Assembly: GCA_963664625.1 (NCBI GenBank)
Contig: OY761541.1
Coordinates: 1,612,001-1,676,000 of the forward strand
Direction of reading: 5' to 3'
Source of the DNA: CBDCFV01 sp963664625
GTDB taxonomy: Bacteria; Chloroflexota; Dehalococcoidia; Lucifugimonadales; UBA3495
DNA: 64,000 nt
In this document: piece after piece, positions 7,406 to 16,004 of the stretch
How positions within the stretch are numbered: position 1 is the first letter of the stretch
Layout: every line of letters begins with the position of its first letter
The notes under the pieces: model-generated
Database searches by the model: none
What the model was told of the DNA's origin: nothing
What the model saw: only the letters and a program-made list of their open reading frames with translations
Program-made: the position numbers and the translations under genes

Positions 7406-8512
7406 CTAGCCCACTACAACGTCGAATGGGAACACCATGTTGTTGCCGTAACCCCGTCCGTCCCACTTGTTGGGGAACTCCATTGGCTGGGTCTCACCCT
7501 TGTCGTTGGTCGCGCGGGACATCACCGTATAATTGCCGGGTCCCGGCGGGTTCCACTGGTGTTCCCAGCGGTACCAGGAGTAACCGCTGCGGGGACGCAC
7601 ATTGTCCACCAAGCTCCAGGTAGCCCCGCCGTCGGTGCTTATCTCCACCTTCACCACTTCATCCTCGCCGGACCACGCAGCGCCGGCCAACTTGTAGCCG
7701 CTGACAGGAATCACCTCTCCGGGCAGAGGGTTGGTGATGATGGACTTGACCTTCATCTTGGTCAGATAGGTGTAGTAAGAATCGGCGTCGGGACCGTTCA
7801 CGGTCATATACCGTTCGGTCATGTAGAAGCCCTTGAACTCGTGGTCCAGAACGTGGATGCCCACCAGCCATTTGATGGACGTCATTCCGTACCACCCGGG
7901 GACCAGCAACCGCACCGGGTAGCCGTGGGCCGGCGGCAAAGGCTCGCCGTTCATTTCGTAGGCCAGCAGGGTATCCTTGTGGGTGGCCTTGGCAATGGGC
8001 AGGCTGCGCTCGTAGGTAACGTCCGGGGGGTCGCCAACGGTCTCATCCGGCCCATGATCGGCGCCCTCGAACATCACCTCGACCGCCGACGCCTTGACGC
8101 CGGCCAACTTGAGGATGTGGGCTACGGAAACGCCCGCCCATTCGGCGTTGCCCATGATTCCGTGACCCTTGATCTGCTCCATGACCGAGCTTGTGCGGGT
8201 GCTCTTCGCCCAGTAGTCAGGCACCGGGCTGTTGCCGCAACACTCGTAAGTCACTTGGAACCGGCTCTGGGGCATTCCCAGCAGGTCCTCATAGCTAAGG
8301 CTCAGCGGCTTCTCCACCTCGCCGTCAACCACCAACCTGTAGCTGTCCACGTCGATGTTGGGCACCTCGGTCCAGTGGTTGCGGACGTAGAAAAGCTCGT
8401 TGGGTACAATGTCGTTCTGCAACGCCGCCGGGGGAGCGGCGAAAGTCCGGAACCCCGCATTGGTGGGGATTATCTGGGGGTAGACCTTGGTTGGGGTCTG
8501 CTGCGTGGTCAT
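7406..8512 (-). CDS. Sulfite-oxidase-family molybdopterin enzyme
   Basis: 368 aa. It has the SUOX-fold molybdopterin domain (about residues 50-230) and a C-terminal Mo-co dimerisation domain (about 240-365). The Mo-ligating cysteine is expected at C91 in YECCGNS, matching the family's ECAGN. The segments GYPVRLLVPGWYGM and SIKWL are typical pterin-contacting regions. No Tat or Sec signal is visible, so it may be cytosolic. Family members oxidise sulfite or act on other oxyanions using one bound Mo cofactor. AGGAGG precedes the ATG. Confidence 0.9.
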   Translation of the reverse strand: MTTQQTPTKVYPQIIPTNAGFRTFAAPPAALQNDIVPNELFYVRNHWTEVPNIDVDSYRLVVDGEVEKPLSLSYEDLLGMPQSRFQVTYECCGNSPVPDYWAKSTRTSSVMEQIKGHGIMGNAEWAGVSVAHILKLAGVKASAVEVMFEGADHGPDETVGDPPDVTYERSLPIAKATHKDTLLAYEMNGEPLPPAHGYPVRLLVPGWYGMTSIKWLVGIHVLDHEFKGFYMTERYMTVNGPDADSYYTYLTKMKVKSIITNPLPGEVIPVSGYKLAGAAWSGEDEVVKVEISTDGGATWSLVDNVRPRSGYSWYRWEHQWNPPGPGNYTVMSRATNDKGETQPMEFPNKWDGRGYGNNMVFPFDVVVG

Positions 8513-8552
8513 TACAGCCTCCTGTAGTGGGTCTATCGGCCCGGTTAGGACT

Positions 8553-8903
8553 TTACTCCAAGTAATTGGTCTCCAGGTCGTCGGCGGGATAAGTGATCAA
8601 CATCGTTGCGGGTATCCAAAGTTGGTTCACCAGCTTGTGAGGCGTTCCCGGCGGCGCAATCATGGTGGTCCCCGCCCTTACGGTGGTCACCTCGTCGCCC
8701 AGGACTATCTGTACGGCCCCGGAGGTGACCATAACTACCGTGTCCGTAGAGTGGGTATGCAACCGCCCTTCCCAACCCGGATGAAGCTCGACCTCCTTGA
8801 TGGTCAAGGAATGGGTCCCATCCGCGCTGGACGCCAAGGTACGCTCACTCCGGTAGTTTACCACCTTTGACATGCGGATGTGGCTGTTCTCTCTGACAGG
8901 CAT
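8553..8903 (-). CDS. Cupin-domain protein
   Basis: 116 aa single-domain cupin. Cupin motif 1 appears as HTHSTDTVVMVTSGAV and motif 2 as PPGTPHKL, supplying three histidines for a metal site. It starts 4 nt after the stop of the second sulfite oxidase homologue and reads in the same direction as both molybdoenzymes, so the three genes are probably co-transcribed. The substrate is unknown; sulfur-compound oxygenase or metal-dependent lyase roles are both possible. Confidence 0.85.
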   Translation of the reverse strand: MPVRENSHIRMSKVVNYRSERTLASSADGTHSLTIKEVELHPGWEGRLHTHSTDTVVMVTSGAVQIVLGDEVTTVRAGTTMIAPPGTPHKLVNQLWIPATMLITYPADDLETNYLE

Positions 8904-8907
8904 TTCA

Positions 8908-10101
8908 CTACTCCGTGACGGTAATGTCGTAACCTACGACGGCGCTGAAGTTCTTGCGCATGTTATTGTACCGGGGTTCCAGGGACTGCACCCTGCCCGC
9001 GGCGTCGGTGGCCCGGGACATCACCTTGTACTGGCCGGGCTTGGCGTCCCAGACATAAGACCAGCGACACCACATCCACCTGTCCTGCGGCTCCTCCAGC
9101 CTGGTGGCCATCCAGGTCTCCCCGCCATCCACGCTGACCTCGACCTGGGTTATCCGGCCGCCGCCGCTCCATGCATAGCCCCGCACCACGTGCAGGCCGG
9201 CGGATATGTTCTCGGTATCGTCGTTGGGGTGGGTCACCATAGACTTTACGCCGATGGTGGTTATCAACTCCTTGTTCGGGTCTTCGGGGGAGTCTCCGTA
9301 GTAATAGAACTGGTAGTGGTACCAGCAGTCCGGCTCGTGGTCCAGGACCTCCAGCTTCCAGAGCCACTTGACGGACCAGTTGCCCGACCAGCCTGGGACC
9401 AGCAGCCTCACCGGCGCTCCGTGCAGGTGCTCCAGAAGCTGCCCGTTCTGGGCATACGCCAGGATGGTATCCGGGTGAATGGCCTTCTGTATCGGCAGTC
9501 CCTTGTCGTAGAAGAAGGGGTCGGTGCCCGGTTCGGCGGTGGCGGGCACGCCCTTGTCCCACCCTTCCGCTCTCACGTGGGTGGCCCTGCCGGTGAGGCC
9601 CGCCTCGTTCAACACGGCGGCCAGCGGCACACCGGTCCATTCGCTGGCGCTGAGGATCATGGCCTCTTGGTTGCGGGAGGGTTTCGGGCCTTCCCCTTTG
9701 AAATACTCAAAGTAGGTGGCGTCGCTTCCGGAACACTCCATAACGGTGCGGACGGTGCGGCCCGGGAACCGGCGGAGTTCCTCGTAATTGAGGTTCAACG
9801 AGTTCTTGACTTCCCCGCTCACGTCCAGGCTCCACTTGTCCACCGGAACGACTTCGGGTATGTCGAAGTGCTGCACCACGTAGTGAAGCTCGGTGGGCGT
9901 GATGAGCCCCTCCATGTCCATCACCGGCGTCCGCACGCGCTGCACCCTGCCGCTTTCCTCGTACAGGTTGACGGGGTTCACGGCCTTGCTGGGCCAGCCG
10001 TACCAAGTGTCGCTGCTGTGCGGATTGGTGGAGTGGGGGCCTCCGGGCCCGTCCATCCGCAAAAAGTCCGGGGTAGCTCCTTCCGATTGCTGGGTCGCCA
10101 T
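8908..10101 (-). CDS. Second sulfite-oxidase-family molybdopterin enzyme
   Basis: About 397 aa from the ATG at 10101, preferred because GGAGGG lies 8 nt upstream. It has the same two-domain layout as the neighbour at 7406-8512. The predicted Mo-ligating cysteine is in MECSGSDA (residue about 123), a variant of ECAGN with Ser in place of Asn. GAPVRLLVPGWSGNW and SVKWLW are typical pterin-contacting segments. Divergence from its neighbour suggests a different substrate rather than a fresh duplicate. No export signal is seen. Confidence 0.9.
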   Translation of the reverse strand: MATQQSEGATPDFLRMDGPGGPHSTNPHSSDTWYGWPSKAVNPVNLYEESGRVQRVRTPVMDMEGLITPTELHYVVQHFDIPEVVPVDKWSLDVSGEVKNSLNLNYEELRRFPGRTVRTVMECSGSDATYFEYFKGEGPKPSRNQEAMILSASEWTGVPLAAVLNEAGLTGRATHVRAEGWDKGVPATAEPGTDPFFYDKGLPIQKAIHPDTILAYAQNGQLLEHLHGAPVRLLVPGWSGNWSVKWLWKLEVLDHEPDCWYHYQFYYYGDSPEDPNKELITTIGVKSMVTHPNDDTENISAGLHVVRGYAWSGGGRITQVEVSVDGGETWMATRLEEPQDRWMWCRWSYVWDAKPGQYKVMSRATDAAGRVQSLEPRYNNMRKNFSAVVGYDITVTE

Positions 10102-10140
10102 GTTCAAACCCTCCATAGCTTGAAGTTTGAGGGGAAACTC

Positions 10141-10689
10141 TTATTTATCGCCATCCGTACCAATTGCCGGATTCCTCAGTACAAATCCCGTCGGGCTGGA
10201 GTCACCCACCTCGACAGGTTGGCCGGTCAGTAGCTGAATGCGCCGGGCATCCTCGCGGGAGTTGACCGTATAGGGGCGCGGCGGGACGGTGCGCAGGGCT
10301 TCCAAATCATCCAATACGCCTTCGATGGCGCTGATGAGCGTTGCAACTCTGCTCGGCGATACATTGTTCTCGTAGAAATTGACATGCAGCTCCAATCCTC
10401 GGTGGGTCAAATCGACTATGTTTGGGGCGTTGAATTCATACCCAATCTGTATGCCTATCTCACGGACGTGGGCGTGGCTTGCGTGAAACCACCCCCTGGC
10501 GGCGCCGATCGCCTTCAGTTGCTGCGCCAGCGCTCCCCATGCTTTTTCCGAGGCCTGGAGACGGTCACCCCGCTCCATCTCCTCCTTTGCGTTTTCGATA
10601 TACCATTTGCTCAACACGCTACGGTCCGCCAGTTCGTCCTGAAGCGGCTGACGCCTGGGGACGCGCGTGCGCGGCAATTCTGAAGTCAT
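10141..10689 (-). CDS. HEPN/PaREP1-like protein
   Basis: About 182 aa from the ATG at 10689. It contains RLQASEKAWGALAQQLKAI followed by ARGWFHASH, then RGLELHVNFYEN. The R-x4-H in that last segment fits the HEPN ribonuclease-type motif. Related proteins in the window lie at 32060-32416 and 48829-49341, with a distant one at 12357-12743. PaREP1-type proteins are small helical proteins of unknown function, often in multiple copies. It is next to the rhodanese gene; its role is not known. Confidence 0.65.
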   Translation of the reverse strand: MTSELPRTRVPRRQPLQDELADRSVLSKWYIENAKEEMERGDRLQASEKAWGALAQQLKAIGAARGWFHASHAHVREIGIQIGYEFNAPNIVDLTHRGLELHVNFYENNVSPSRVATLISAIEGVLDDLEALRTVPPRPYTVNSREDARRIQLLTGQPVEVGDSSPTGFVLRNPAIGTDGDK

Positions 10690-10742
10690 ATCAAGTTTTC
10701 CGTCGGCAGGTGCAGATCGCAAGCAAAGATTGGACCACAAGC

Positions 10743-12323
10743 CTAGACGGTCTCGTATTTCTCCCCCAATGCGGTCTCCCACCGCAAGTAGGTAATCATG
10801 TCGGCATAGTTCCGATCCGGGCCGGAGGCCACCAAGTCGTTGGGCGGACTCATTACTCCCGAAAGCCCGGTTTCAATGGGCAACCCCTGCTGTCTCCAGA
10901 TCGACATGCCGCCTTCCAGGACACGGACGTTGCTGTATCCCATCTCCTGCAACGTCACGCCCGCCAGCACCGCGTTGGCGGCGTTGTTCCCGGTAACGAC
11001 AACGACGCCGTCTTTGTCCGGCGCCAAGTCGCCTATCTGGAACTCCAGCCAGCCCCGCGGCGCCCAACGCGCCCCCGGCACGTGTCCTTGGGCAAACTCC
11101 TGGCTCGTGTCAACGAATATAATGACTTGGTTGGCGGATACTTGCAACTCTCCGGGAGAGACCTTCTTTACTTTACCTTCGGCATCGGTCAAGCCGGCGA
11201 CTGTCTCCTCAGGCATCCCCGTCTCCAAGTCCAACCCCGCCGCTGACCAAGCGTCGAGGCCGCCTTCGACAACGTAGACTTCCTGGAACCCGAACTGCCG
11301 GTACCAGGACGCCACGATGGTGGACCTGGCCTTCCGGTCGCAAACAAAGACAACGGGGCAGTTCTTTACCACCAGCACGTCGTCGGAACGCTGCACCACC
11401 TGACCGCCGGGAAACCAACGGAACCCCGGAATGTGGCCCGCCGTGTACTCTTCGGTGGTACGCACGTCAACGAAGTAGGCGGTATTTGCAGCCCTGTCGT
11501 CCAACATCCGTTGAACGGTGGCAACATCAAGGTAGCGCACCCCGTCTTCAGCGGCCAGCCTGTCTGCGTATACCTCGGCTGAAGCCAAGCCCTCGGATGA
11601 CGGGTCCGGCAAGGACAGGCGGTCCCCGCCGGTTTCCAGCTCATACCCGGCCAACACCCATCCCGAGGTGCCGTTCTTCAAGCCGTAGACGTTGGTCATT
11701 CCCATCCGCTGCAACACCCTGGTCCCGATCACGCTGCGGGTGCGCCCGGCGCAATTGATGATGACCGTCGTATCCTCGTCAAGGTCCTTGGTGATGTCCG
11801 TGATGCGGAGCGCCAACTCGCCTCCGGGGACGCTGCGTCCTCCCGGAATGCAGAACCGCTGGTACTCCTCGGGAGTGCGGGTGTCCAGGATGACCAGCTT
11901 GTCGCCTCTTTCGATGCGCTCGTGCAATTCAGTGGCTTCGATCTCCGGGACGTGGTGCACGACTTCCATCTTCTCGCCGAAGTCCTTGCTTATGACGTTG
12001 GTGCCCCACTCGGTGGGATAACCTTCCACGCTCCAGCGGTTTATTCCCCCGGTCAGTACCGAGACGGCAGTGTAGCCCAAGCGTTCCAGGGTGGCGGCTG
12101 CCAGGTTGGCCCTGCGGCCATCGTCGTCGTAGAGCACCACCTTTACGTTTGTGACCGGCACGGCCTGCCTCATTTGCGCCTCAAGTTGCCGCCGCGGAAT
12201 GAGGCTGGAGTCAGGAATGTGGGAACTGTTGTGCTCGCCTGCTTCCCGAACGTCGATAAGGGCGAATACAGTATCGCCGTGCAGTAGCGAATTCAGTTCC
12301 TGCGTCGAGATTTGATTAGACAT
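10743..12323 (-). CDS. Four-domain rhodanese-like sulfurtransferase
   Basis: 526 aa with four rhodanese repeats (about residues 5-105, 125-230, 262-365 and 385-480). Domains 2 and 3 keep the catalytic cysteine (C191 in NCAGRTR, C328 in CDRKAR). Domains 1 and 4 have Asp/Gly-rich and Thr-Gly loops (YDDDGRR, VTGNNAAN) and should be inactive. Rhodaneses shuttle persulfide sulfur between donors such as thiosulfate and thiol acceptors. With the sulfite oxidase homologues on the same strand, a role in reduced sulfur oxidation is plausible. GGAGGTG lies upstream. Confidence 0.92.
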   Translation of the reverse strand: MSNQISTQELNSLLHGDTVFALIDVREAGEHNSSHIPDSSLIPRRQLEAQMRQAVPVTNVKVVLYDDDGRRANLAAATLERLGYTAVSVLTGGINRWSVEGYPTEWGTNVISKDFGEKMEVVHHVPEIEATELHERIERGDKLVILDTRTPEEYQRFCIPGGRSVPGGELALRITDITKDLDEDTTVIINCAGRTRSVIGTRVLQRMGMTNVYGLKNGTSGWVLAGYELETGGDRLSLPDPSSEGLASAEVYADRLAAEDGVRYLDVATVQRMLDDRAANTAYFVDVRTTEEYTAGHIPGFRWFPGGQVVQRSDDVLVVKNCPVVFVCDRKARSTIVASWYRQFGFQEVYVVEGGLDAWSAAGLDLETGMPEETVAGLTDAEGKVKKVSPGELQVSANQVIIFVDTSQEFAQGHVPGARWAPRGWLEFQIGDLAPDKDGVVVVTGNNAANAVLAGVTLQEMGYSNVRVLEGGMSIWRQQGLPIETGLSGVMSPPNDLVASGPDRNYADMITYLRWETALGEKYETV

Positions 12324-12356
12324 TGCATTTCACCTCCGTTTGGCAACAACATGTTA

Positions 12357-12743
12357 TCAGGCGTTGTCCGCGAGTTGAGCGGCTTCATTGATGTATTCGA
12401 TAGTCTGGCGTATGCGGTGTTCAGTGTCCTCTATAGGCTCACAGAGGCCGAAATAAAAACAGTCGCCGTGCAAAAAATCCCGCGCCGCAGCATAGCGGTC
12501 TACCAGCAGAGCAACGCCGGAGTCATTGTTGCCCAATCTTCGCAACTCACGGGTTGTCTCCGGCACTCTTTCCGGTTCTCTGCCGGTCATAACCAGAATC
12601 AAGGCATCTGAGGCTCGTCTGGTGGCGCACCATGCCTTCTCCGCCGCGTCACGGATATCATCCGCCTCCAACCGCTCCAGCGCGGCATCGTGCATCGCCC
12701 TGGCGTCGGCGAAAATCTCCTCCTTGGTCCGTATTTGCGCCAT
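12357..12743 (-). CDS. HEPN-like small helical protein
   Basis: About 128 aa from the ATG at 12743 (GAGGGAG upstream). The helix DIRDAAEKAWCATRRASDAL resembles the EKxWGA helix of the PaREP1-like proteins, and ARDFLHGDCFYFG corresponds in place to their HxNFYE motif. It lacks a clear R-x4-6-H. A distant relative of the 10141 protein or a separate HEPN subfamily. Function unknown. Confidence 0.55.
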   Translation of the reverse strand: MAQIRTKEEIFADARAMHDAALERLEADDIRDAAEKAWCATRRASDALILVMTGREPERVPETTRELRRLGNNDSGVALLVDRYAAARDFLHGDCFYFGLCEPIEDTEHRIRQTIEYINEAAQLADNA

Positions 12744-12839
12744 ATCACTCCCTCGATTCGGTTGCCGGTGGCTTCCAATATTCACTTACGAGGTCAGGCA
12801 TTCAGTCCCCTAGATTTAACCATACATGCCCTTTCGCCA

Positions 12840-14186
12840 CTAGCGGGAGGGAGTAGGCGCCGGGGTGCGGGCCTCTATGGGCAACGAGTCTTCCCAGTTG
12901 GGGATCAACACCCGCCCCGTGGGTTCCAGCAGCAGGATGCAGGCTACGCCACCCAGGCTGGTGCCCAGCGATATAAGCCACGCCACGTTGAATGTGCCGA
13001 AATAGTCCACGGTTACGGCCACCAACAGGCCACCCAAGGCCATGCCCACGCCGGACCCCATGCTCTGGAACCCGTAAACCGTCCTGACCGGACCCATGCC
13101 GTAGTACTGGCGGTTGACCACCAGGAAGGCGGACATTTCCCCACCCAAGCCAAGCCCGAAGAGAACGGCGAACACATAAAACTGCCACGGGTCATGGGCC
13201 CAGAAAAGCAGGGCGACCGTCAACCCCTGGACGGAGTACGCCAGGGTCATGGCCCACTTGCCACCCCACATGTCGGCCAATATGGGCGTACCGAAGCGGC
13301 TGGCGACGCTGCTTAGGGAGTAGAGGCTGACAATCCACGAGGCGTCTTGCAACGTCACGCCCACCTCGGTGGCGTACACCACCACCCCCAGCATGACAAT
13401 CGAATGCCCGATGCAACCCAGGTGGTGTATGGCAATCAGGTTCCAGAACGCCCGCGTGCGGCGAGCATGTCTCAGGAAGACCTGGCTACGCACCTTGGCC
13501 ACCGCCGGGTCGCCCCTTGGCGCCGGCGGAGGGTCATTGTCGGTCGACCCGTATGGTTTTTTACCCCGGTCGGCGGGGTCTCCATGAAAGAGAAACACCA
13601 GCGAGAAGACAATCGTGCCCCCGACAGCCGGAATTATCCAGAACGCCGTCTGCCAGTCGGTAGCCGCCAAAAGCAACGCCAGGGCCGGGGCCAGGATGGA
13701 CCCGCCCATTCCACCGGCCGATTGCTGGATGCCCACGGCCAGACCAAGCTTTCTGCGGAACCACGCTGCAACGGTGGTGGGGATGTTCACCCGGAACAGG
13801 GACTGGGCAATACCCAGGATAAAGCTGTAGTAAAGATATAGCTGCCATTCGGCGTTGATGGTGCTCAACAACAGCAGCCCGCCGACGTAGCAAACGGAGG
13901 CCACCAGAAGCGAGGTACGGAGTCCGCCGCGGTCGCCTATCCAGCCGGCCACGGGCGATAATATCGCGCTGACGATGCTACGGAAGAAGTAGGCCAGAGT
14001 GATCGCCGTAAGGCTCCAGCCAAAGTCCTCTCTGAGCGTGACTATCAGGATGGAGAACGCTTGGCTGATGAAATTGGTGGTTACCTGAAGTACCGTGGCC
14101 ATCGCCACAATTGCCCAAGCGTAATGCCAATACTCGCTCAGCGCGCCCCGGTCTAACCGTCCTGAACGTTTTACCAACTGGGCCAC
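12840..14186 (-). CDS. MFS transporter, paralogue of the 5582 gene
   Basis: 448 aa with about 12 predicted helices. It has GWIGDRGGLRTS in loop 2, a central loop with DPPPAPRGDP, the NRQYYGMGP segment and the RVLIPNWEDSLPIEAR tail. All are shared with the carrier at 5582-7015, so the two are paralogues flanking the sulfur cluster. Organic anion or sulfonate transport would fit the context but is only inferred. The start is GTG at 14186, with no clear SD. Confidence 0.87.
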   Translation of the reverse strand: MAQLVKRSGRLDRGALSEYWHYAWAIVAMATVLQVTTNFISQAFSILIVTLREDFGWSLTAITLAYFFRSIVSAILSPVAGWIGDRGGLRTSLLVASVCYVGGLLLLSTINAEWQLYLYYSFILGIAQSLFRVNIPTTVAAWFRRKLGLAVGIQQSAGGMGGSILAPALALLLAATDWQTAFWIIPAVGGTIVFSLVFLFHGDPADRGKKPYGSTDNDPPPAPRGDPAVAKVRSQVFLRHARRTRAFWNLIAIHHLGCIGHSIVMLGVVVYATEVGVTLQDASWIVSLYSLSSVASRFGTPILADMWGGKWAMTLAYSVQGLTVALLFWAHDPWQFYVFAVLFGLGLGGEMSAFLVVNRQYYGMGPVRTVYGFQSMGSGVGMALGGLLVAVTVDYFGTFNVAWLISLGTSLGGVACILLLEPTGRVLIPNWEDSLPIEARTPAPTPSR

Positions 14187-14401
14187 CGGTCGGATCGGGT
14201 CGGAAAAACGGTGGGCGCAGCCGTGCCGCCAAATGTCATGGCGTGGAGCGCAAGCCGGCGGGCGTCGTCAAATATGTTCGGCAAGCCATCCTCAGTCGTC
14301 ATTATTATCGCTGTGCAGGGTCGCCGGAAAACCCGTCAAGTATCCTCAACAGGGATAGTGGTGTCAATCCATACCCGCCGAGTTCAAGGAACATTACCGT
14401 A

Positions 14402-14410
14402 TGTTAAAAT
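14402..14410 (+). promoter_or_regulatory. Extended -10 promoter element
   Basis: TGTTAAAAT reads as TGn plus TAAAAT. It lies 47 nt before the ATG at 14457, leaving a leader that contains GGGGGAG. No good -35 is seen 17 nt upstream, as expected for extended -10 promoters. Confidence 0.4.
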
Positions 14411-14456
14411 CAGGTTAACTCGGCGTGGACGCCGCGATACGGGGGAGCTTGAAGGC

Positions 14457-14720
14457 ATGGACGACGATCGGTTTATTGAGCGCTTGCACCAGAAGATAGA
14501 GCGGCTGACCGGCCGCTCGGTACACTTGGAAATCGACCACGAAGATGACACTCAACTCCAGGTCGAACTGGACCGCGAAGTGCCGCTGGTCGTTATGGGC
14601 TCCAACGTTCTCCACTACTCCGGTTTCGCCCGTATGTGCGCGGAGTACGCCGTGGCATCCATCCGCGAGCAACGACAGATACAGATGCTGGAGTTCCATC
14701 TGCTGCTGGCCCGGAACTAA
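14457..14720 (+). CDS. Hypothetical small acidic protein
   Basis: 87 aa from the ATG at 14457 with GGGGGAG upstream. It is soluble, predicted alpha/beta, and starts DDDRFIERLHQKIERLTGR. The composition and clean start argue for a real gene. I do not recognise the family. It is divergent from the MFS gene and precedes a membrane protein on the same strand. Confidence 0.6.
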   Translation: MDDDRFIERLHQKIERLTGRSVHLEIDHEDDTQLQVELDREVPLVVMGSNVLHYSGFARMCAEYAVASIREQRQIQMLEFHLLLARN

Positions 14721-14755
14721 AGCGGGTCCCTTATCCAACCCGGTCCGAGCCTACC

Positions 14756-15217
14756 TTGCAGGACCTGACACCTCTACCTCCTCCATCCGGGCCCCGTCCT
14801 TGGTACTACCGATGGTGGTTCCTGATACCGACTTTCATTTTTGGCTGGCCGGTATCGCTGGAGTTTGGCTTCGTGTCGCTATGGCCGGTGTGGCCGCTTC
14901 TTATCATTCGCTCACCATGGCATACCGGCTTCATCACGGGCACCCTGTCTTGGGCAATGCTGATATCTACCGTCGGATGGATTGGGTACTTGGCTGCCAG
15001 ACCGGACACTCCTATTAACCCACTCTCGATGACATTTCAGATGGCCCCCGGCATTGCGCTGACCGTTTTGACTCAATACCTGTGGGCTAGGCACCGTGCC
15101 CTGTCGCAACCCGCCAACAGTTCCGGCGTTGACTCAGGCGGCGGCGAGGGGAGAACCCGGCGACGGCGCAGGCGGCGCGGTGGTCGCCCCGGCCGGTCAT
15201 CCCGCCACCCAATGTGA
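14756..15217 (+). CDS. Hypothetical membrane protein with Arg-rich tail
   Basis: Three to four hydrophobic segments (starting WYYRWWFLIPTFIFGW) are followed by a tail with seven consecutive arginines. The start is unclear. The frame is open from before 14636, but that would overlap the previous gene heavily; the TTG at 14756 gives a 153 aa protein starting 35 nt after the previous stop. A basic tail after the last helix suggests membrane or nucleic-acid association. Family not recognised. Confidence 0.5.
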   Translation: MQDLTPLPPPSGPRPWYYRWWFLIPTFIFGWPVSLEFGFVSLWPVWPLLIIRSPWHTGFITGTLSWAMLISTVGWIGYLAARPDTPINPLSMTFQMAPGIALTVLTQYLWARHRALSQPANSSGVDSGGGEGRTRRRRRRRGGRPGRSSRHPM

Positions 15218-15279
15218 CATGTCTCTCCGGTCGTCTCTGAGCGAGGTCCGCCTTAGATCCAACCAGCGGGATCAGCCGA

Positions 15280-15744
15280 TCAAAAGCAGACCCGAGCGAC
15301 CGCGTTGGCTACCGCTTCGCCGTCCTGGTTCTCCATCACCACCCGGCAGCGCACCACCCGCGAATGCGTATATCCCTTCCTATGGCCGTCGTCAGCTCCC
15401 TTGTCCACCACCTCGCCGGTCAGTGTAATAGTGTCGCCAGCCCTTACCGGCGCTATCATCTCAACGTTGAGGCCGCCACCGCTCGCCATAAGACCCGTTA
15501 TGGGGAATGCTTTCTCCAACAACTCGAACGCGTAAGCGCACAACGCCGCTGAGGGCACGGGCTTGTCCCCGTAAGCTTCCGTATCGGGGTACGCTTCCTC
15601 GGATGCGGAATCATCCGGGTCGGCAGACAACAGGGCGTAGAACCCGGCGATGGTGTCGGCGGTTTCCGACTTGACCAGAATGGGCAACTGGTCGCCGGGA
15701 CGCACCGCGTCGAAAGTTACGGTCTTTGCCCAAAGCCTGGACAT
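15280..15744 (-). CDS. MaoC-like hot-dog domain protein
   Basis: 154 aa. The pattern FDAVRPGDQLP near the N-terminus and APVRAGDTITLTGEVVDK in the second half match MaoC/FAS1A-type hot-dog proteins, which hydrate or dehydrate acyl-CoA thioesters or bind acyl groups. The catalytic D-x4-H of true MaoC hydratases is not evident, so it may be a non-catalytic or divergent member. AGGAG lies 5 nt before the ATG. No operon partner on the same strand. Confidence 0.7.
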   Translation of the reverse strand: MSRLWAKTVTFDAVRPGDQLPILVKSETADTIAGFYALLSADPDDSASEEAYPDTEAYGDKPVPSAALCAYAFELLEKAFPITGLMASGGGLNVEMIAPVRAGDTITLTGEVVDKGADDGHRKGYTHSRVVRCRVVMENQDGEAVANAVARVCF

Positions 15745-15835
15745 GGATTCTCCTTGCGTTGGTCGGTTGAGCCACTGACCGAGGTGGTCCTACGCTAACA
15801 CCCAATGCTTGCCGGTCGCAATAACTGACCAAATT

Positions 15836-15933
15836 ATTGTCTGAATCAGGATTATCAAGATTCAAGGATTTACAGGATGCACAGACCACTATCCTGAAAA
15901 TCTCAAAATCCGGTGAATCCTGATTCAGACAAT
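15836..15933. repeat. Long inverted repeat, 18-bp perfect arms
   Basis: ATTGTCTGAATCAGGATT (15836-15853) is matched exactly by its reverse complement at 15916-15933. Between the arms, AGGATTTACAGGAT and ATCCTGAAAATC add more AGGATT-type partial pairing. This kind of GTCTGAATCAGGATT repeat is common as a dispersed sequence in environmental genomes. It sits between a minus-strand stop-distal region and the PIG-L promoter. Confidence 0.75.
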
Positions 15934-15969
15934 CTCATCCCGGAGGTATCAACGACGTAAAGCACCCTA

Positions 15970-15978
15970 TGCTAAACT
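15970..15978 (+). promoter_or_regulatory. Extended -10 for the PIG-L gene
   Basis: TGCTAAACT (TGn + TAAACT) lies 26 nt before the preferred ATG at 16005. The predicted leader would carry the GGAGG that serves that start, which argues against the upstream in-frame ATG at 15969. Confidence 0.4.
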
Positions 15979-16004
15979 GGCTCAAACAAATGGAGGAACG
16001 GCCT

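Noticed and set aside
7559..8527. Plus-strand ORF of 322 aa over the first sulfite oxidase homologue
   Set aside because: Antisense frame of a well-supported gene with His/Gly-rich, non-protein-like composition.
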